Assembly: GCF_014333425.1 (NCBI RefSeq)
Contig: NZ_JACRYT010000002.1
Coordinates: 258,160 to 322,159 of the forward strand
Direction: 5' to 3'
Length of the DNA stretch: 64,000 nucleotides
DNA from: Zhenpiania hominis
GTDB taxonomy: Bacteria > Bacillota > Clostridia > Peptostreptococcales > Anaerovoracaceae
Shown here one piece after another: positions 17,368-26,254 of the stretch. Positions within the stretch are counted from its first letter, which is position 1, and each line of letters starts with the position of its first letter. A model generated the notes under the pieces. That model ran no database searches. It worked only from the letters and a program-made list of their open reading frames with translations, and was not told where the DNA came from. The translations under genes and the position numbers were made by a program.

Positions 17368-19860
17368 TCAAAGCTCCCTTTCCGCGCTCCTTTTGGGCGC
17401 CGTCTTTTTCCGCTCCTGTTTCGGACTCTGCCGGAGCTGTTCCATCACAGATTTTTTCTTGTCCCGTTCCTCCCGGTGGACGGCATCTGCCAGGTCCATC
17501 AGGGAAATGGGCTGTCCGCTTCTTGCCTGCGCCTCCAGCTCCGCCACCGTTGCTTTGGGGCCGTTGTTGATGATGCCGTCAATCATGCCGTAATCATCCT
17601 CAACGGTCATTTCCGCATTTTTCAGCGGATTGGACGGGAGAAAGCCGGGGATTTCCTGAAAGCCAACACTGTCGCAGTAATGGCAGGATACCACGCCATC
17701 CCTTTTTATCGCAACGATGTCGCTGACACTCATGGATGGGCTGTGGAAGTCTGCCGGGCGGTGAAAATTGAACTGTTCAAACAGCTTGTGAAGCCGCCCG
17801 TCAATGTTGCCGGTTTCCGGGAGCGGAGCGGTATAGACCAGATCATAGTTGCCACGCTCCACAGAAAGGTCATGGGCGTTCAGCCAGTCCATATTCATAA
17901 AGCGAAGTCTCTGCGGGTCATTCTCGGCCACCTGGTAAATGGCGAAGCAGTCCCCCTCATGGGAAAGAAATGCCCGTTCCCGTTCTTCCTGGTGGTTCAG
18001 GCGGTCCTGCACCCGCGCATCGAACTCCGGGCTTTCCTCCCATTCCTCGCGGGAAACGGCATACATGGTCCCGGCGGCCTGGGTGTCAAATTCCTCCCGG
18101 TCAAACAGCATTTCCGCGCTTCCGCCATCCACCACCGCATACACCGTCAGATCCCGCTCGTAAAGCTCCATCGCCCGCTCTTTGGAGAGGGGGAGCATAT
18201 CCCCGTCCCGGTAGCCGCACTTTTCCAGATCATCCAGCGTGAGCATCGGGTCCGGCATGGGGTACTCATCCAGCGCCTGCTCCGGGGCATCCGGCAGCAT
18301 GGTACTTTCCGGGGCGGCGGCCTGGGCCGCTGCCTCCTGCATCTGCTGATAGGCCGCCTCCTGCAAGGTTTCAATCATGGCAAGGGGCGCATACTTGATG
18401 GACTGGCCTCCCAGGTCGTGCATCTCACAGATTTCCAGGGCGGCGGTGGACAGGGGCAGCTCCGGCGCGTCCAACTGGCCGCCATCCATCTGGCGGAGGG
18501 TGTCTTTGTCATAGAGGGTGTAGTCATAGCCGCCCTCGGTGGTTTGCAGATGCAGATACACCGCCTCATCCAGAAGCAGCAGCTTTTCCTGCTCAGGCGC
18601 AAGCTGGTCCAGCCGCTGCATCAGCTCCGCAGCCTTTGCGGTATCTTCCCCAGGTTCGTTTTCATCCAGTACGCTTTGGAGCCAGTCCTGAACACCACGC
18701 GCCCCGCCATGCCGGAGAGAAGCCGCCAGGTCTTTCACCGCAGCCTCCCGGTCCTCCACCTGGTCCCGGTATTCATAAGGGTCAAACTCAAAGGCAAACT
18801 GGTCGATGTCAGAGGCAAGCTGGTCGATGGGGTCCAGCTCCGGCGCGGCGGGTTCCTCCGCTGCCGGTTCTTCCGCAGCCGGGACCGTCTGCTCCGGCTC
18901 TTTTTTCTGCTCGGACAGGTCAATGCCCTGTTCCTTGCAGACCTCGGCAAAGTGCTTTTCGATACCGGCAATCATGCTGCCAGCAGTTTTGTTGATGGTA
19001 TTCAGGCAGGCACGAAGCTCCGACAGCTCCCGGTTCTTGCAGTAGGAGGCCACATAGCCGAAGCTGTTCTCCCCGGTTTCGATGCCGAAATACTGACAGA
19101 CCATGTAGGAAGTGCTTTCCGCCTCAATTTCCTCGATCTGGTGCGGCTTGGGCTTGGGCGGCTCCTTGGACGGGTCCCCGGCAGCGGCCTCCACCCTCTG
19201 CTTTTCATAGTTGTGCAGGGTGGCATGGGTCATCTCATGGATGCAGGCACATACGGTCTGGACCTCGCTCATCCCTTGCCGGATGGCGATGCGCTGGGCG
19301 GTGGGGCTGAAAAAGCCGTCCATGTTGTCCTGCATCGGTTCGATGGTCAGGGGAACCGGCGAAGTGCGCCGCAGGGCCTCCATGAAAGCCTCGTAATGCT
19401 GGACATTCCCGAACAGGTCGGCGGCAAGCTGGGGCAGCGGCTTTCCCTCGGTCTGTGCGTAGTCAAACACTTTGATGGGGCGGAAGGTGGGGATTTCAAT
19501 TTCCTTTTCCTCCATCACCACTTTGCCGTTGGCGTCCAGTACCGGGGCCTTGGTGTCCGGGTCGAGCTTCTGTTCCTCGATTTTCTTCTTATAAGGTGTG
19601 GGGGCAATAATCGTAATGCCATGTTCGCCCCGCTTTACATGGCGCTCAAATTGCTGCCACTTGTTGTAACCGGCCACTTTAGTCGCGTTAGGGCGCTGTA
19701 AGCGGATCAGCATCTGGTTATTGACGGAGTAGGTGGGAAAGCGGGACATGACTTTCAGATATTCAGCATACTTGCCGCTGTCAAACACTTCCCGGATGCC
19801 TGCCTCGATCTTCTCACCCAGGTCTTTCAGGCGTTCCTTGTTGGTGGGCTTATCAGCCAT
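17368..19860 (-). CDS. ArdC-like protein with zincin motif, YodL-like and DUF4316-like C-terminus
   Basis: This encodes 830 residues. An ArdC-type ssDNA-binding domain occupies about 1-130 (KYAEYLKVMSRFPTYSVNNQ, VAGYNKWQQFERHVKRGEHG). A metallopeptidase-like motif CIHEMTHATLH follows near residue 205, with a downstream Glu-rich helix that can supply the third ligand. Repeated Glu/Pro/Ala-rich linkers lead to a YodL-like part and a C-terminal block NAEMTVEDDYGMIDGIINNG. ArdC homologues protect entering single-stranded DNA and block host restriction; by analogy this would act in a new recipient. The ATG at 19860 has AAAGGAG upstream. The last-domain names are less certain than the first. Confidence 0.8.
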   Translation of the reverse strand: MADKPTNKERLKDLGEKIEAGIREVFDSGKYAEYLKVMSRFPTYSVNNQMLIRLQRPNATKVAGYNKWQQFERHVKRGEHGITIIAPTPYKKKIEEQKLDPDTKAPVLDANGKVVMEEKEIEIPTFRPIKVFDYAQTEGKPLPQLAADLFGNVQHYEAFMEALRRTSPVPLTIEPMQDNMDGFFSPTAQRIAIRQGMSEVQTVCACIHEMTHATLHNYEKQRVEAAAGDPSKEPPKPKPHQIEEIEAESTSYMVCQYFGIETGENSFGYVASYCKNRELSELRACLNTINKTAGSMIAGIEKHFAEVCKEQGIDLSEQKKEPEQTVPAAEEPAAEEPAAPELDPIDQLASDIDQFAFEFDPYEYRDQVEDREAAVKDLAASLRHGGARGVQDWLQSVLDENEPGEDTAKAAELMQRLDQLAPEQEKLLLLDEAVYLHLQTTEGGYDYTLYDKDTLRQMDGGQLDAPELPLSTAALEICEMHDLGGQSIKYAPLAMIETLQEAAYQQMQEAAAQAAAPESTMLPDAPEQALDEYPMPDPMLTLDDLEKCGYRDGDMLPLSKERAMELYERDLTVYAVVDGGSAEMLFDREEFDTQAAGTMYAVSREEWEESPEFDARVQDRLNHQEERERAFLSHEGDCFAIYQVAENDPQRLRFMNMDWLNAHDLSVERGNYDLVYTAPLPETGNIDGRLHKLFEQFNFHRPADFHSPSMSVSDIVAIKRDGVVSCHYCDSVGFQEIPGFLPSNPLKNAEMTVEDDYGMIDGIINNGPKATVAELEAQARSGQPISLMDLADAVHREERDKKKSVMEQLRQSPKQERKKTAPKRSAEREL

Positions 19861-19892
19861 GAGATTTCAGCTCCTTTCTTGAAAATGGCATG

Positions 19893-19924
19893 AAAAAAGC
19901 AGGAAAGCGTTTTGATTTCCTGCT
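19893..19924 (-). terminator. Hairpin terminator ahead of the ArdC-like gene
   Basis: AGCAGGAAA pairs with TTTCCTGCT and is followed on the minus strand by a run of six T. It lies 33 bases before the ArdC start. It either ends the small upstream gene's transcript or acts as a partial block inside the ICE operon. The bases up to 20039 hold nothing else I can identify. Confidence 0.65.
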
Positions 19925-20039
19925 CGGTGGTGCCGCCGGTGGCGGCTGGTATTCAGTTTTGAAAGTTCAGATCAGGTTGGCCCGATGATGGATAGCACGA
20001 TAAATTAGGATCTTTCCTTTAAGGCATTATACATTTTTG

Positions 20040-20231
20040 CTATTTCTCTTGATGATTATTTTTTTCATAATCAATCAATGTACCTATAACAATTCCAATC
20101 AACATTCCGATACCTGCACAAATAGGAATAGCAAAAAGATTTTGCAAAAACGCCCATGCCAACACACCTATGCAACCACCGACAATAAATCCTGTTAATA
20201 AGCCAATAGTTAAGTATCTATTGCTTTTCAT
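20040..20231 (-). CDS. Small two-helix membrane protein, unknown
   Basis: This encodes 63 residues with a good AGGGGGA site before its ATG. Two hydrophobic segments carry glycine-zipper patterns (GLLTGFIVGGCIGVLAW and GIGMLIGIVIGTLI), followed by a charged tail (DYEKNNHQEK). The gene is clearly richer in A+T than its ICE neighbours, which suggests a later arrival. I do not recognise a family. Small Gly-zipper proteins can form membrane assemblies, but there is no direct support for that here. Confidence 0.6.
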   Translation of the reverse strand: MKSNRYLTIGLLTGFIVGGCIGVLAWAFLQNLFAIPICAGIGMLIGIVIGTLIDYEKNNHQEK

Positions 20232-20408
20232 ATTGCTATATCCCCCTAAAAGTATATTTGTCGTTGACCCTATTATACTATGACCGGCTGCCTTTGGGAA
20301 TAGATGAATTGTAAACTTGCTGGACGAAAACAGCTTGGCGTTGGTTTTGTAACGGTTTCAAACACGGTTTTGAGGGGGAAAGGGGAAAACATACGGCAAC
20401 GCACAAAC

Positions 20409-20449
20409 GGGGCCGGAAATGCCTTGAAATACCTGGGCTTTCCGGCCCC
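20409..20449. repeat. 11-bp inverted repeat after the cysteine-rich VLP gene
   Basis: GGGGCCGGAAA and TTTCCGGCCCC flank a 19-base loop, seven bases past the stop codon of the gene at 20457. There is no T-run on either side, so it is a stable hairpin or protein site more than a classic terminator. The flank 20232-20408 shows no gene. Confidence 0.5.
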
Positions 20450-20456
20450 GAAAGCG

Positions 20457-20816
20457 TTACATCTGCCCCCGGTGGCGGCGCACCCGTTCACGGGTTTTCT
20501 TCCGCTGTTCAAAAGCGGCGCAGCGGGGACAGTACAAGGCCCGGTTGCTTCTGGCCTGGAAGGGCTTGCCGCAGGACCGGCAGCGTTTCAGATCATCGGC
20601 TCCTTGGCCGATGGCCGCGCACAGCTCCGCATCCGCAGGCAGGACCGCCTCCTTAAAATACCGGCAGAGAAGGGAGTAGGAAATGCTCTGCACACAGACA
20701 CATCCCTCGCCTTCATCCAGGGCCAGACAGTTTCCCTCGTCATAGTTGGCGCACAGGCGGCGGATCAGCTTTCGGGCGCGCCGAAGCTGGCCCTCCGTCA
20801 TGCGGGGCTTATCCAT
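20457..20816 (-). CDS. Cysteine-rich VLP-domain protein (ICE copy)
   Basis: This encodes 119 residues. The N-terminal half has the Cys_rich_VLP pattern (RRARKLIRRLC, CVCVQSISYSLLCRYF, AVLPAD) and the C-terminal half has a zinc ribbon (CRSCGKPF, YCPRC) and a basic end. This family is common in Clostridial mobile elements; function is unknown, though the ribbon and basic tail suggest nucleic acid binding. The start overlaps the topoisomerase stop by eight bases. A paralogue sits in the nested element at 33764-34150. Confidence 0.8.
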   Translation of the reverse strand: MDKPRMTEGQLRRARKLIRRLCANYDEGNCLALDEGEGCVCVQSISYSLLCRYFKEAVLPADAELCAAIGQGADDLKRCRSCGKPFQARSNRALYCPRCAAFEQRKKTRERVRRHRGQM

Positions 20817-22866
20817 TCCCGAACACCAGCTTGAAGTTGGTCTTTTCGCCGGTGTCCTCCATCACCACCGTTGCGTCATAGGTCTTGCCGGTTTTCTCCG
20901 AATAGCAGCCGGTGAGCTTCACCCGGCCATCTTTCAGGAGAGAGGCGGCCACCGACTTGGTGAGGTTCTTTTTCTTGGCGGTGAAAAACTTGCTGTTTTT
21001 CCAAAGGACAAACCGGCAGCCAGCGTTTTCGCAGAAAAATCCCTGCTTGCGCTCGGTGACAGCCCCGCCGCAGCGGGGGCATTTGCCCACCGTCTCCCGG
21101 TCAGAGGGGAAAAGCACCTGGGAACCGTCAATCACCTTGTAGGTCCCCACCAGGTCCCGGAGCATATTGCAGATACCGTCCATGAAGGCGCTGGGCTTCA
21201 CTTCACCGCGCTCCACCTCTTTGAGCTGGTGTTCCCATTCCGCAGTCAGAAGCGGCGATTGAAGCTGCTCCGGCAGGACGGTAATCAGGGAAACGCCGAT
21301 CTGCGTGGGAATAAGGTTGGTGGCCTTTTTCTGCTTCTTGCGTTCCACAAAGCCGGTAGACACCAGCTTTTCTAATATCCCGGCGCGGGTGGCCGGTGTG
21401 CCGATGCCCTTGCGCTCCGCATCCTCCGGCATATCCTTTGCGCCAGCCGTTTCCATCGCGGAGAGCAGCGTATCCTCGGTGTAGTGCTTGGGGGCGGTGG
21501 TCTTGCCCTCCTTGATGGTGACAGCGGTGACAGGGAGCGTCATTCCTTCTGTCAGTCCGTCCGGTAGGACGCTTTCTTTTGCCGGGTCTGCCTTTTCCCG
21601 CTGATAGGCTTTCCAGCCCGGAGCGGTGATGGCCTTTCCTTTGGCCAAAAACTGGTTCCCGCCGCAGTCCAGAGTGACAGCCGTTTCCTGGTAGCGGTAA
21701 GGGGAGCCGGTGGCGCAAAGAAGCTCCCGCGCCACCAGACGCAGGATTTCCCGTTCCCCGGCAGGCAGGGCCTCCACATCCGCCCGGCCAGCTCCCTCGG
21801 TGGGGACGATGGCATGGTGGTCGGTGACTTTGGCGCTGTTGCATACCTGGGCGGCCAGAACGGTGTCCGGCACAGCCACCCCGCAGATCTTCGCCGCCGC
21901 AGCCGCCAGAGCCGGAACCGTCCCTTCCATATCGGCGGTCAGATACCGGCTGTCGGTGCGGGGATAGGTGCAGAGCTTCTTTTCATACAATGCCTGGAGA
22001 TAGTCCAGGGTCTGCTGGGCTGTGTAGCCAAGCTGCCGGTTGGCGTCCCGCTGGAGGGTTGTCAGGTCGTAGAGGGCAGGCGGCTTTTCCGATTTTTCTT
22101 TCTGCTCCACAGTCTGGACCAGGGCGGGCTGGCCTTTGCAGGCATCCGCCACCGCCTGGGCCGCCGCTTTCTCGGCGCATTTCTCACCGGCGGCAGAAAA
22201 TCCTCCGCAGTCCAGGACCGGCGTATAAAACGGAACCGGCTTGAAGGCGCTGATCTCGGCCTCCCGCTGGACGATCAGGGCCAGCGTTGGGGACATCACC
22301 CGCCCGATGTTCAAAGTGCGGTGATACAGCACGCTGAAAAGCCGGGTGGCATTGATACCCACCAGCCAGTCGGCTTTGGACCGGCACAGGGCGGACGCAT
22401 ACAGCCCGTCATAGTCGCCGCCCGGTTTGAGGGACGAAAAGCCCTCCCGGATGGCGGCATCCTCCATGCTGGAAATCCACAGCCGGAGCATGGGCTTCTT
22501 GCAGCCGGTCAGGTTGTAGACGGTGCGGAAGATGGACTCTCCCTCACGCCCGGCATCGCAGGCGTTCACCACCTCGGTCACATCGGACCGCTCCATCAGC
22601 TTTTTGAGCAGGTCAAACTGCTTTTTCTTGTCGGCGGCCACCGAATACTGCCATTTCTCCGGCAGGATCGGCAGGTCCTCATAGCGCCACTTGGCATAGT
22701 CCGGGTTGTAAGCAGAGGCATCCGAAAGCTCCGCCAGGTGGCCGAAACACCAGCTCACCAGATACCCGCCGCCTTCCAGGTAGCCATCCTTTCGGTTCCC
22801 CGCCCCCAGCACAGAGGCGATGCTCTGTGCCACGGAGGGCTTCTCTGCGATCACAAGTCGGCTCAT
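20809..22866 (-). CDS. topB: DNA topoisomerase III (type IA)
   Basis: This encodes 685 residues. A TOPRIM domain is at the N-terminus (LVIAEKPSVAQSIA and DAGREGE), and the active-site tyrosine is in CTYPRTDSRYLT near residue 301. C-terminal zinc fingers (CPRCGG, CENAGCRF) follow. The enzyme passes single strands through transient breaks, and on conjugative elements it is thought to resolve or relax DNA during transfer or replication. The ATG is preceded by AAAGGAG and overlaps the upstream stop by ATGA. The length is normal for ICE-type TopB. Confidence 0.93.
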   Translation of the reverse strand: MSRLVIAEKPSVAQSIASVLGAGNRKDGYLEGGGYLVSWCFGHLAELSDASAYNPDYAKWRYEDLPILPEKWQYSVAADKKKQFDLLKKLMERSDVTEVVNACDAGREGESIFRTVYNLTGCKKPMLRLWISSMEDAAIREGFSSLKPGGDYDGLYASALCRSKADWLVGINATRLFSVLYHRTLNIGRVMSPTLALIVQREAEISAFKPVPFYTPVLDCGGFSAAGEKCAEKAAAQAVADACKGQPALVQTVEQKEKSEKPPALYDLTTLQRDANRQLGYTAQQTLDYLQALYEKKLCTYPRTDSRYLTADMEGTVPALAAAAAKICGVAVPDTVLAAQVCNSAKVTDHHAIVPTEGAGRADVEALPAGEREILRLVARELLCATGSPYRYQETAVTLDCGGNQFLAKGKAITAPGWKAYQREKADPAKESVLPDGLTEGMTLPVTAVTIKEGKTTAPKHYTEDTLLSAMETAGAKDMPEDAERKGIGTPATRAGILEKLVSTGFVERKKQKKATNLIPTQIGVSLITVLPEQLQSPLLTAEWEHQLKEVERGEVKPSAFMDGICNMLRDLVGTYKVIDGSQVLFPSDRETVGKCPRCGGAVTERKQGFFCENAGCRFVLWKNSKFFTAKKKNLTKSVAASLLKDGRVKLTGCYSEKTGKTYDATVVMEDTGEKTNFKLVFGNG

Positions 22867-23066
22867 GGGTTCACGCTCCTTTCTTTGGGTTTCATCGCCG
22901 CCGGTTCCATCACACCCCGGTAACAGGGCAGGATGCAGCCCTCCCCGTAGCGTTTGCAGCCGTGGCAGGGATGGCCTTTGGCCGGGCGGGACAGGTCAGG
23001 CCCCCGCTCCTGGCGGGGGACCTGCATCATCATGCGCTCCAGAGGGTTGTCGGTGAAATATCTCAT
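22863..23066 (-). CDS. Small Cys-containing ICE protein, 67 aa, unknown
   Basis: It starts [15 protein letters not shown] and carries [17 protein letters not shown], four cysteines that could bind a metal. It overlaps both neighbours by ATGA (stop of the DUF4366-type gene upstream, start of topB downstream), which is strong evidence that it is a real translated gene. I recognise no function. Confidence 0.65.
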   Translation of the reverse strand: MRYFTDNPLERMMMQVPRQERGPDLSRPAKGHPCHGCKRYGEGCILPCYRGVMEPAAMKPKERSVNP

Positions 23067-24292
23067 AGCTTCTCATCCTCCGGCTCCGCATCCATAGTAA
23101 ACTCATCGTCCATTTCTTCCTCTGCGTCCTCGTCCAGATCTTCCTCCCCGGCAGGTTCCTCGTCCTCGCCGTAGTCGTAATCGTCCAGGTCGGTGTCGCC
23201 CTTGGTCTTGGGCTTATTCTTGATGAATTTGATGTAGTAGAACGCGCCGCCGCCCGCCAGGGCCGCGATCAGCAAGACAATCAGCAGGCCGCCCATGCCG
23301 CCGCTTTCTTCCTCCGGCGCTGGTTCGGTTTCCTCGGCGGCAGGCGTTTCTTCCGGCTCCGGCTCTGGTTCCGGGCCAGCGCAGGCGGTCATATCCGAAG
23401 CGCAGATTTCACAGTTCATATTGACCGCTCCGGCCTGGCAGCGGGTAGTACAGGAACAGGTGGCCGGTTCGCCATCATCGGCCAGGGCCATCAGGTCCGC
23501 CTCGTCCACCTGGTTCAAGAAGTGGACCGTTTCTTCGCCTTTATCGTCACGGTCAATAATCAGGTAAAAGACATTCCCGGCTTTCGTTTCCAGCGTGATA
23601 AACTGCTTGCCGCTGCCGGTTGTGCTGCCGTAATCGTCAATCAGGGTCAGGTTCCCGTCCGGGGTCAGGGCGCTGCCGCCCCCGCCGCCAAGCAGTCCCA
23701 TCAGGGAAGAAAGTTCATCTTCTCCAAGAGAGAGGGAAAAGCTGCCATCGCCGGTACTGGCATCGCTGATGGTGAGGTAGTCGCCGCACACATAGCCCTC
23801 GCGCTCCGGCAGGAGGATTTTCACCCAGCCGCCTTCGGTGCCGATCACCTCCACCTCGGTCCCATTGGGGAGCTGGGTGATGGCGGCATTGTCGGTCCCT
23901 GCGCCGGTGCGGACATTTAGGTTGCCGCCGTTGGTGGTGACGGTCCCGGTCCTGGTGCTGGCCGCCTCGCCGCTGGAAGTGATCTGGAGGCCGCTGTCCG
24001 TGGTGGTGACTTCCATCTGGGAGCCGAACAGGGAGGAAAGCAGCTTGGCCACATCTTCCTCGGTCATGGTTTCAGCTTCTGCCGTATCAGAGGCATTTTC
24101 GTCTGCATCCGCAGTATCTTCGATGCCGCCGGTGGTGGGGGCCTCCGTTTCCTCGGCCTGTTCGGTGCTGGCCGTGGTTTCCGGCTTTGCCTCCGGGTCG
24201 TTCCCATTGGCAAAAGCCACCGTAGAAAAAGCCGTGAAGCAGAGCATCACGGCCACAAAGCTGGCAAGGATACGAGATTTAGTTTTCTTCAT
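23063..24292 (-). CDS. CD1107-family (DUF4366) surface protein with an SH3b domain
   Basis: This encodes 409 residues. A signal peptide (residues 1-29) is followed by an acidic Thr/Glu linker. An SH3b domain sits at about 118-178 ([14 protein letters not shown] to EGYVCGDYL), then the DUF4366 core with [18 protein letters not shown] and a Cys-rich patch. After a Pro/Glu spacer comes a membrane helix (about 335-362) and an acidic cytoplasmic tail of about 45 residues. Bacterial SH3 domains often bind the cell wall, so this could hold the transfer channel in the peptidoglycan. It follows DUF4315 with an overlapping start. Confidence 0.82.
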   Translation of the reverse strand: MKKTKSRILASFVAVMLCFTAFSTVAFANGNDPEAKPETTASTEQAEETEAPTTGGIEDTADADENASDTAEAETMTEEDVAKLLSSLFGSQMEVTTTDSGLQITSSGEAASTRTGTVTTNGGNLNVRTGAGTDNAAITQLPNGTEVEVIGTEGGWVKILLPEREGYVCGDYLTISDASTGDGSFSLSLGEDELSSLMGLLGGGGGSALTPDGNLTLIDDYGSTTGSGKQFITLETKAGNVFYLIIDRDDKGEETVHFLNQVDEADLMALADDGEPATCSCTTRCQAGAVNMNCEICASDMTACAGPEPEPEPEETPAAEETEPAPEEESGGMGGLLIVLLIAALAGGGAFYYIKFIKNKPKTKGDTDLDDYDYGEDEEPAGEEDLDEDAEEEMDDEFTMDAEPEDEKL

Positions 24293-24527
24293 CGCCGGTT
24301 TCCTCCTTCTCCGTCATGGCAGGGGCCATCTGGCCGTTTTTGGACGCTTCGATCAGGGCCGCCAGTTCCTCCGGCGTCATGCCCATGTTGCGGACCATGC
24401 CCACAATGTCCAGGTTTTCCAGCTCGGTGCGCTGTTTGTCCAGTTCCTTCTGCCGGGCCTGAAGCTCCGCGATCTTCGCGGCGTTCTTCTCATACTCGGC
24501 ATTGATTTTCTTGATTTTGGCGTTCAT
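24279..24527 (-). CDS. DUF4315-family coiled-coil protein
   Basis: This encodes 82 residues. A heptad-rich helix ([20 protein letters not shown] and onward to about residue 40) is followed by [18 protein letters not shown], the family hallmark. It always travels with the CD1107/CD1108 genes in Clostridial ICEs and may be a scaffold for the channel; its function is not proven. It overlaps the next start by 14 bases. Confidence 0.8.
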   Translation of the reverse strand: MNAKIKKINAEYEKNAAKIAELQARQKELDKQRTELENLDIVGMVRNMGMTPEELAALIEASKNGQMAPAMTEKEETGDEEN

Positions 24528-24544
24528 ACAAAAGCTCCTTTCTG

Positions 24545-26254
24545 TTACGGCAGTCTCGCAAAGGTGTAAAAATGCTGCTGCCAGTAAGAGGTGTTGATAT
24601 TTGCGTAAGAAATCGGGGACCCGCAGTGGATCATCATTCCGTCACCCACATACAGCCCCACATGGGAGGCCCCGGCGGTGTCATAGGTCCCCTGGAAAAA
24701 GATCAGGTCGCCGGGCCGGGCGTTCTCACGGGAAACAGGGGTGGAGATGTTCAAAAGGCCGTTGGCGGTCAGCCGCCCCACATCCCAGCCGGAATGATTG
24801 ATGACCCATGAAATGAAGCCGGAGCAGTCAAAGCTGGTGCTGGGAGAGCTGCCGCCCCACACATAGGGATAGCCCAGGTACTTTTCCGCCTCGGTAATCA
24901 TGGCCCGGAAAGTTTCATCTTCCAGGGCCTCCGGGGGAATGTCATAGTCGGTAAATTCCAGGCTGCCGCTGTTGGAGGCGTTGGGATTGCCCTCAAAGAG
25001 ATCGGGCCGGTTGCCCAGCGTTGCCATATAGACCGCGTAGAGGCTCACCTGTTCCTCACCCATGATGTAGACAGGCAGGTGGGACAGGTCAAAGTTTTCC
25101 AGGGTCACATAACAGATATAGTAATCGTAAGGGACCTGCTCGCTGGTGGTTTCGCCGGTTTCCGGGTTCGTTGAGGTTTCGGTACGGTAGCGTGTCTCCA
25201 CCACCACTTCCTCGGTGAGAATGTACTGCCGCTCAAAGAGCATGGAGAGGGTTCCTTCCACTTCGGCAAGGGTCCATTCCCCCTGATGGTAGGCGGTGAG
25301 AATGGAGATCAGCACATAGGGGTCATGGACGATTTCATCCAGATCAAAGTGATACTCGTCATAGTCATGGGTTGCCTCGTAGTTATCCAGGTAGTCCTGC
25401 AACTCTGCCTCCATCTGCGCGTAGGCGGCCTCGGCCCCCAGCATATCCTCATCGCGGGAGGGATAGGTGGAACCGGCAACGCCGGAACCCACGCTTTCAA
25501 ACATCATGGAACAGGAGGACATGGTGTTGAGCAGGAAACAGAGCATCACCACCAGGGCGATGCCCACCAGAAAGCCCCGCCGGTGCCGCCAGACGAACTG
25601 TGCCGCCTGTTCACTCTTTTTGGCGGCGGTTTTGGCGGTCTTTGCCGTCTGTTCCGCAGCTTTGGCGGTACTGCCTGCGGTCTGGCCCGCACGCTTGGCA
25701 GCGGCATACTGTTTTTTGATGGCGTGCTTTTGCTGCCATCGGGACAGCGGATTGCTGGCAAGCTGGGGATTATCCCGCAGGCTTTTGTGGTAAAGGGCGT
25801 TAATGTTGGCCTTTTCCAGCCTTTTCTCGGCTTTGGCGGCCTCCCGGTAAGGTTTCAGCTTGTGGGAATGGTAGGCGCTCTCAATCATGCGCCCGCCCGT
25901 TTCGGCGGCTTCTTCCATCTTGTGGGCGCTCTCCACGCCCACATTATCTTCCTCGGACTCCCGGATTTCCTTGTGTACTTTGGAGAGAACCGCGTTCCCA
26001 GGCGCATCCCGTACTGCATGGGACAGCTTGGAAGGCGGCTTTTTCTTATCCACTTCCTCAAAGCGCAGGCGGGTGACGGTCTTGCCGGTGGCAGGGTCCG
26101 TTACCGTTTCCTCGAAGCGGATTTTCTTCTTAGGGATTTTCGCCCGCGCTTTTTCTGCCTTGTTCGCCGCCCGGTCTGCCTTGCGGATGGGCTTTTCCAG
26201 TGCCGGGGCAGCCCGTTCCTCTTTGGTAAACTGTAAGCGGGGTTCCTGCCTCAT
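24545..26254 (-). CDS. CD1108-family NlpC/P60 (C40) peptidase of the transfer channel
   Basis: This encodes 569 residues. The basic cytoplasmic N-terminus of about 225 residues has Ala/Lys-rich repeats, followed by one membrane helix (about 230-250), an extracellular linker domain, and a C-terminal NlpC/P60 domain. Catalytic residues are visible as Cys in FDCSGFISW and His in ASHVGLYV. It would cut peptide cross-links to open the wall for the conjugation channel, like VirB1-type enzymes in Gram-positive systems. Its ATGA overlap with VirB4 fits co-translation. Confidence 0.88.
   Translation of the reverse strand: MRQEPRLQFTKEERAAPALEKPIRKADRAANKAEKARAKIPKKKIRFEETVTDPATGKTVTRLRFEEVDKKKPPSKLSHAVRDAPGNAVLSKVHKEIRESEEDNVGVESAHKMEEAAETGGRMIESAYHSHKLKPYREAAKAEKRLEKANINALYHKSLRDNPQLASNPLSRWQQKHAIKKQYAAAKRAGQTAGSTAKAAEQTAKTAKTAAKKSEQAAQFVWRHRRGFLVGIALVVMLCFLLNTMSSCSMMFESVGSGVAGSTYPSRDEDMLGAEAAYAQMEAELQDYLDNYEATHDYDEYHFDLDEIVHDPYVLISILTAYHQGEWTLAEVEGTLSMLFERQYILTEEVVVETRYRTETSTNPETGETTSEQVPYDYYICYVTLENFDLSHLPVYIMGEEQVSLYAVYMATLGNRPDLFEGNPNASNSGSLEFTDYDIPPEALEDETFRAMITEAEKYLGYPYVWGGSSPSTSFDCSGFISWVINHSGWDVGRLTANGLLNISTPVSRENARPGDLIFFQGTYDTAGASHVGLYVGDGMMIHCGSPISYANINTSYWQQHFYTFARLP

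Noticed and set aside
17326..19701. 791-codon plus-strand frame opposite the ArdC-like gene
   Set aside because: No motif or start signal; the reverse strand encodes ArdC and HExxH blocks.
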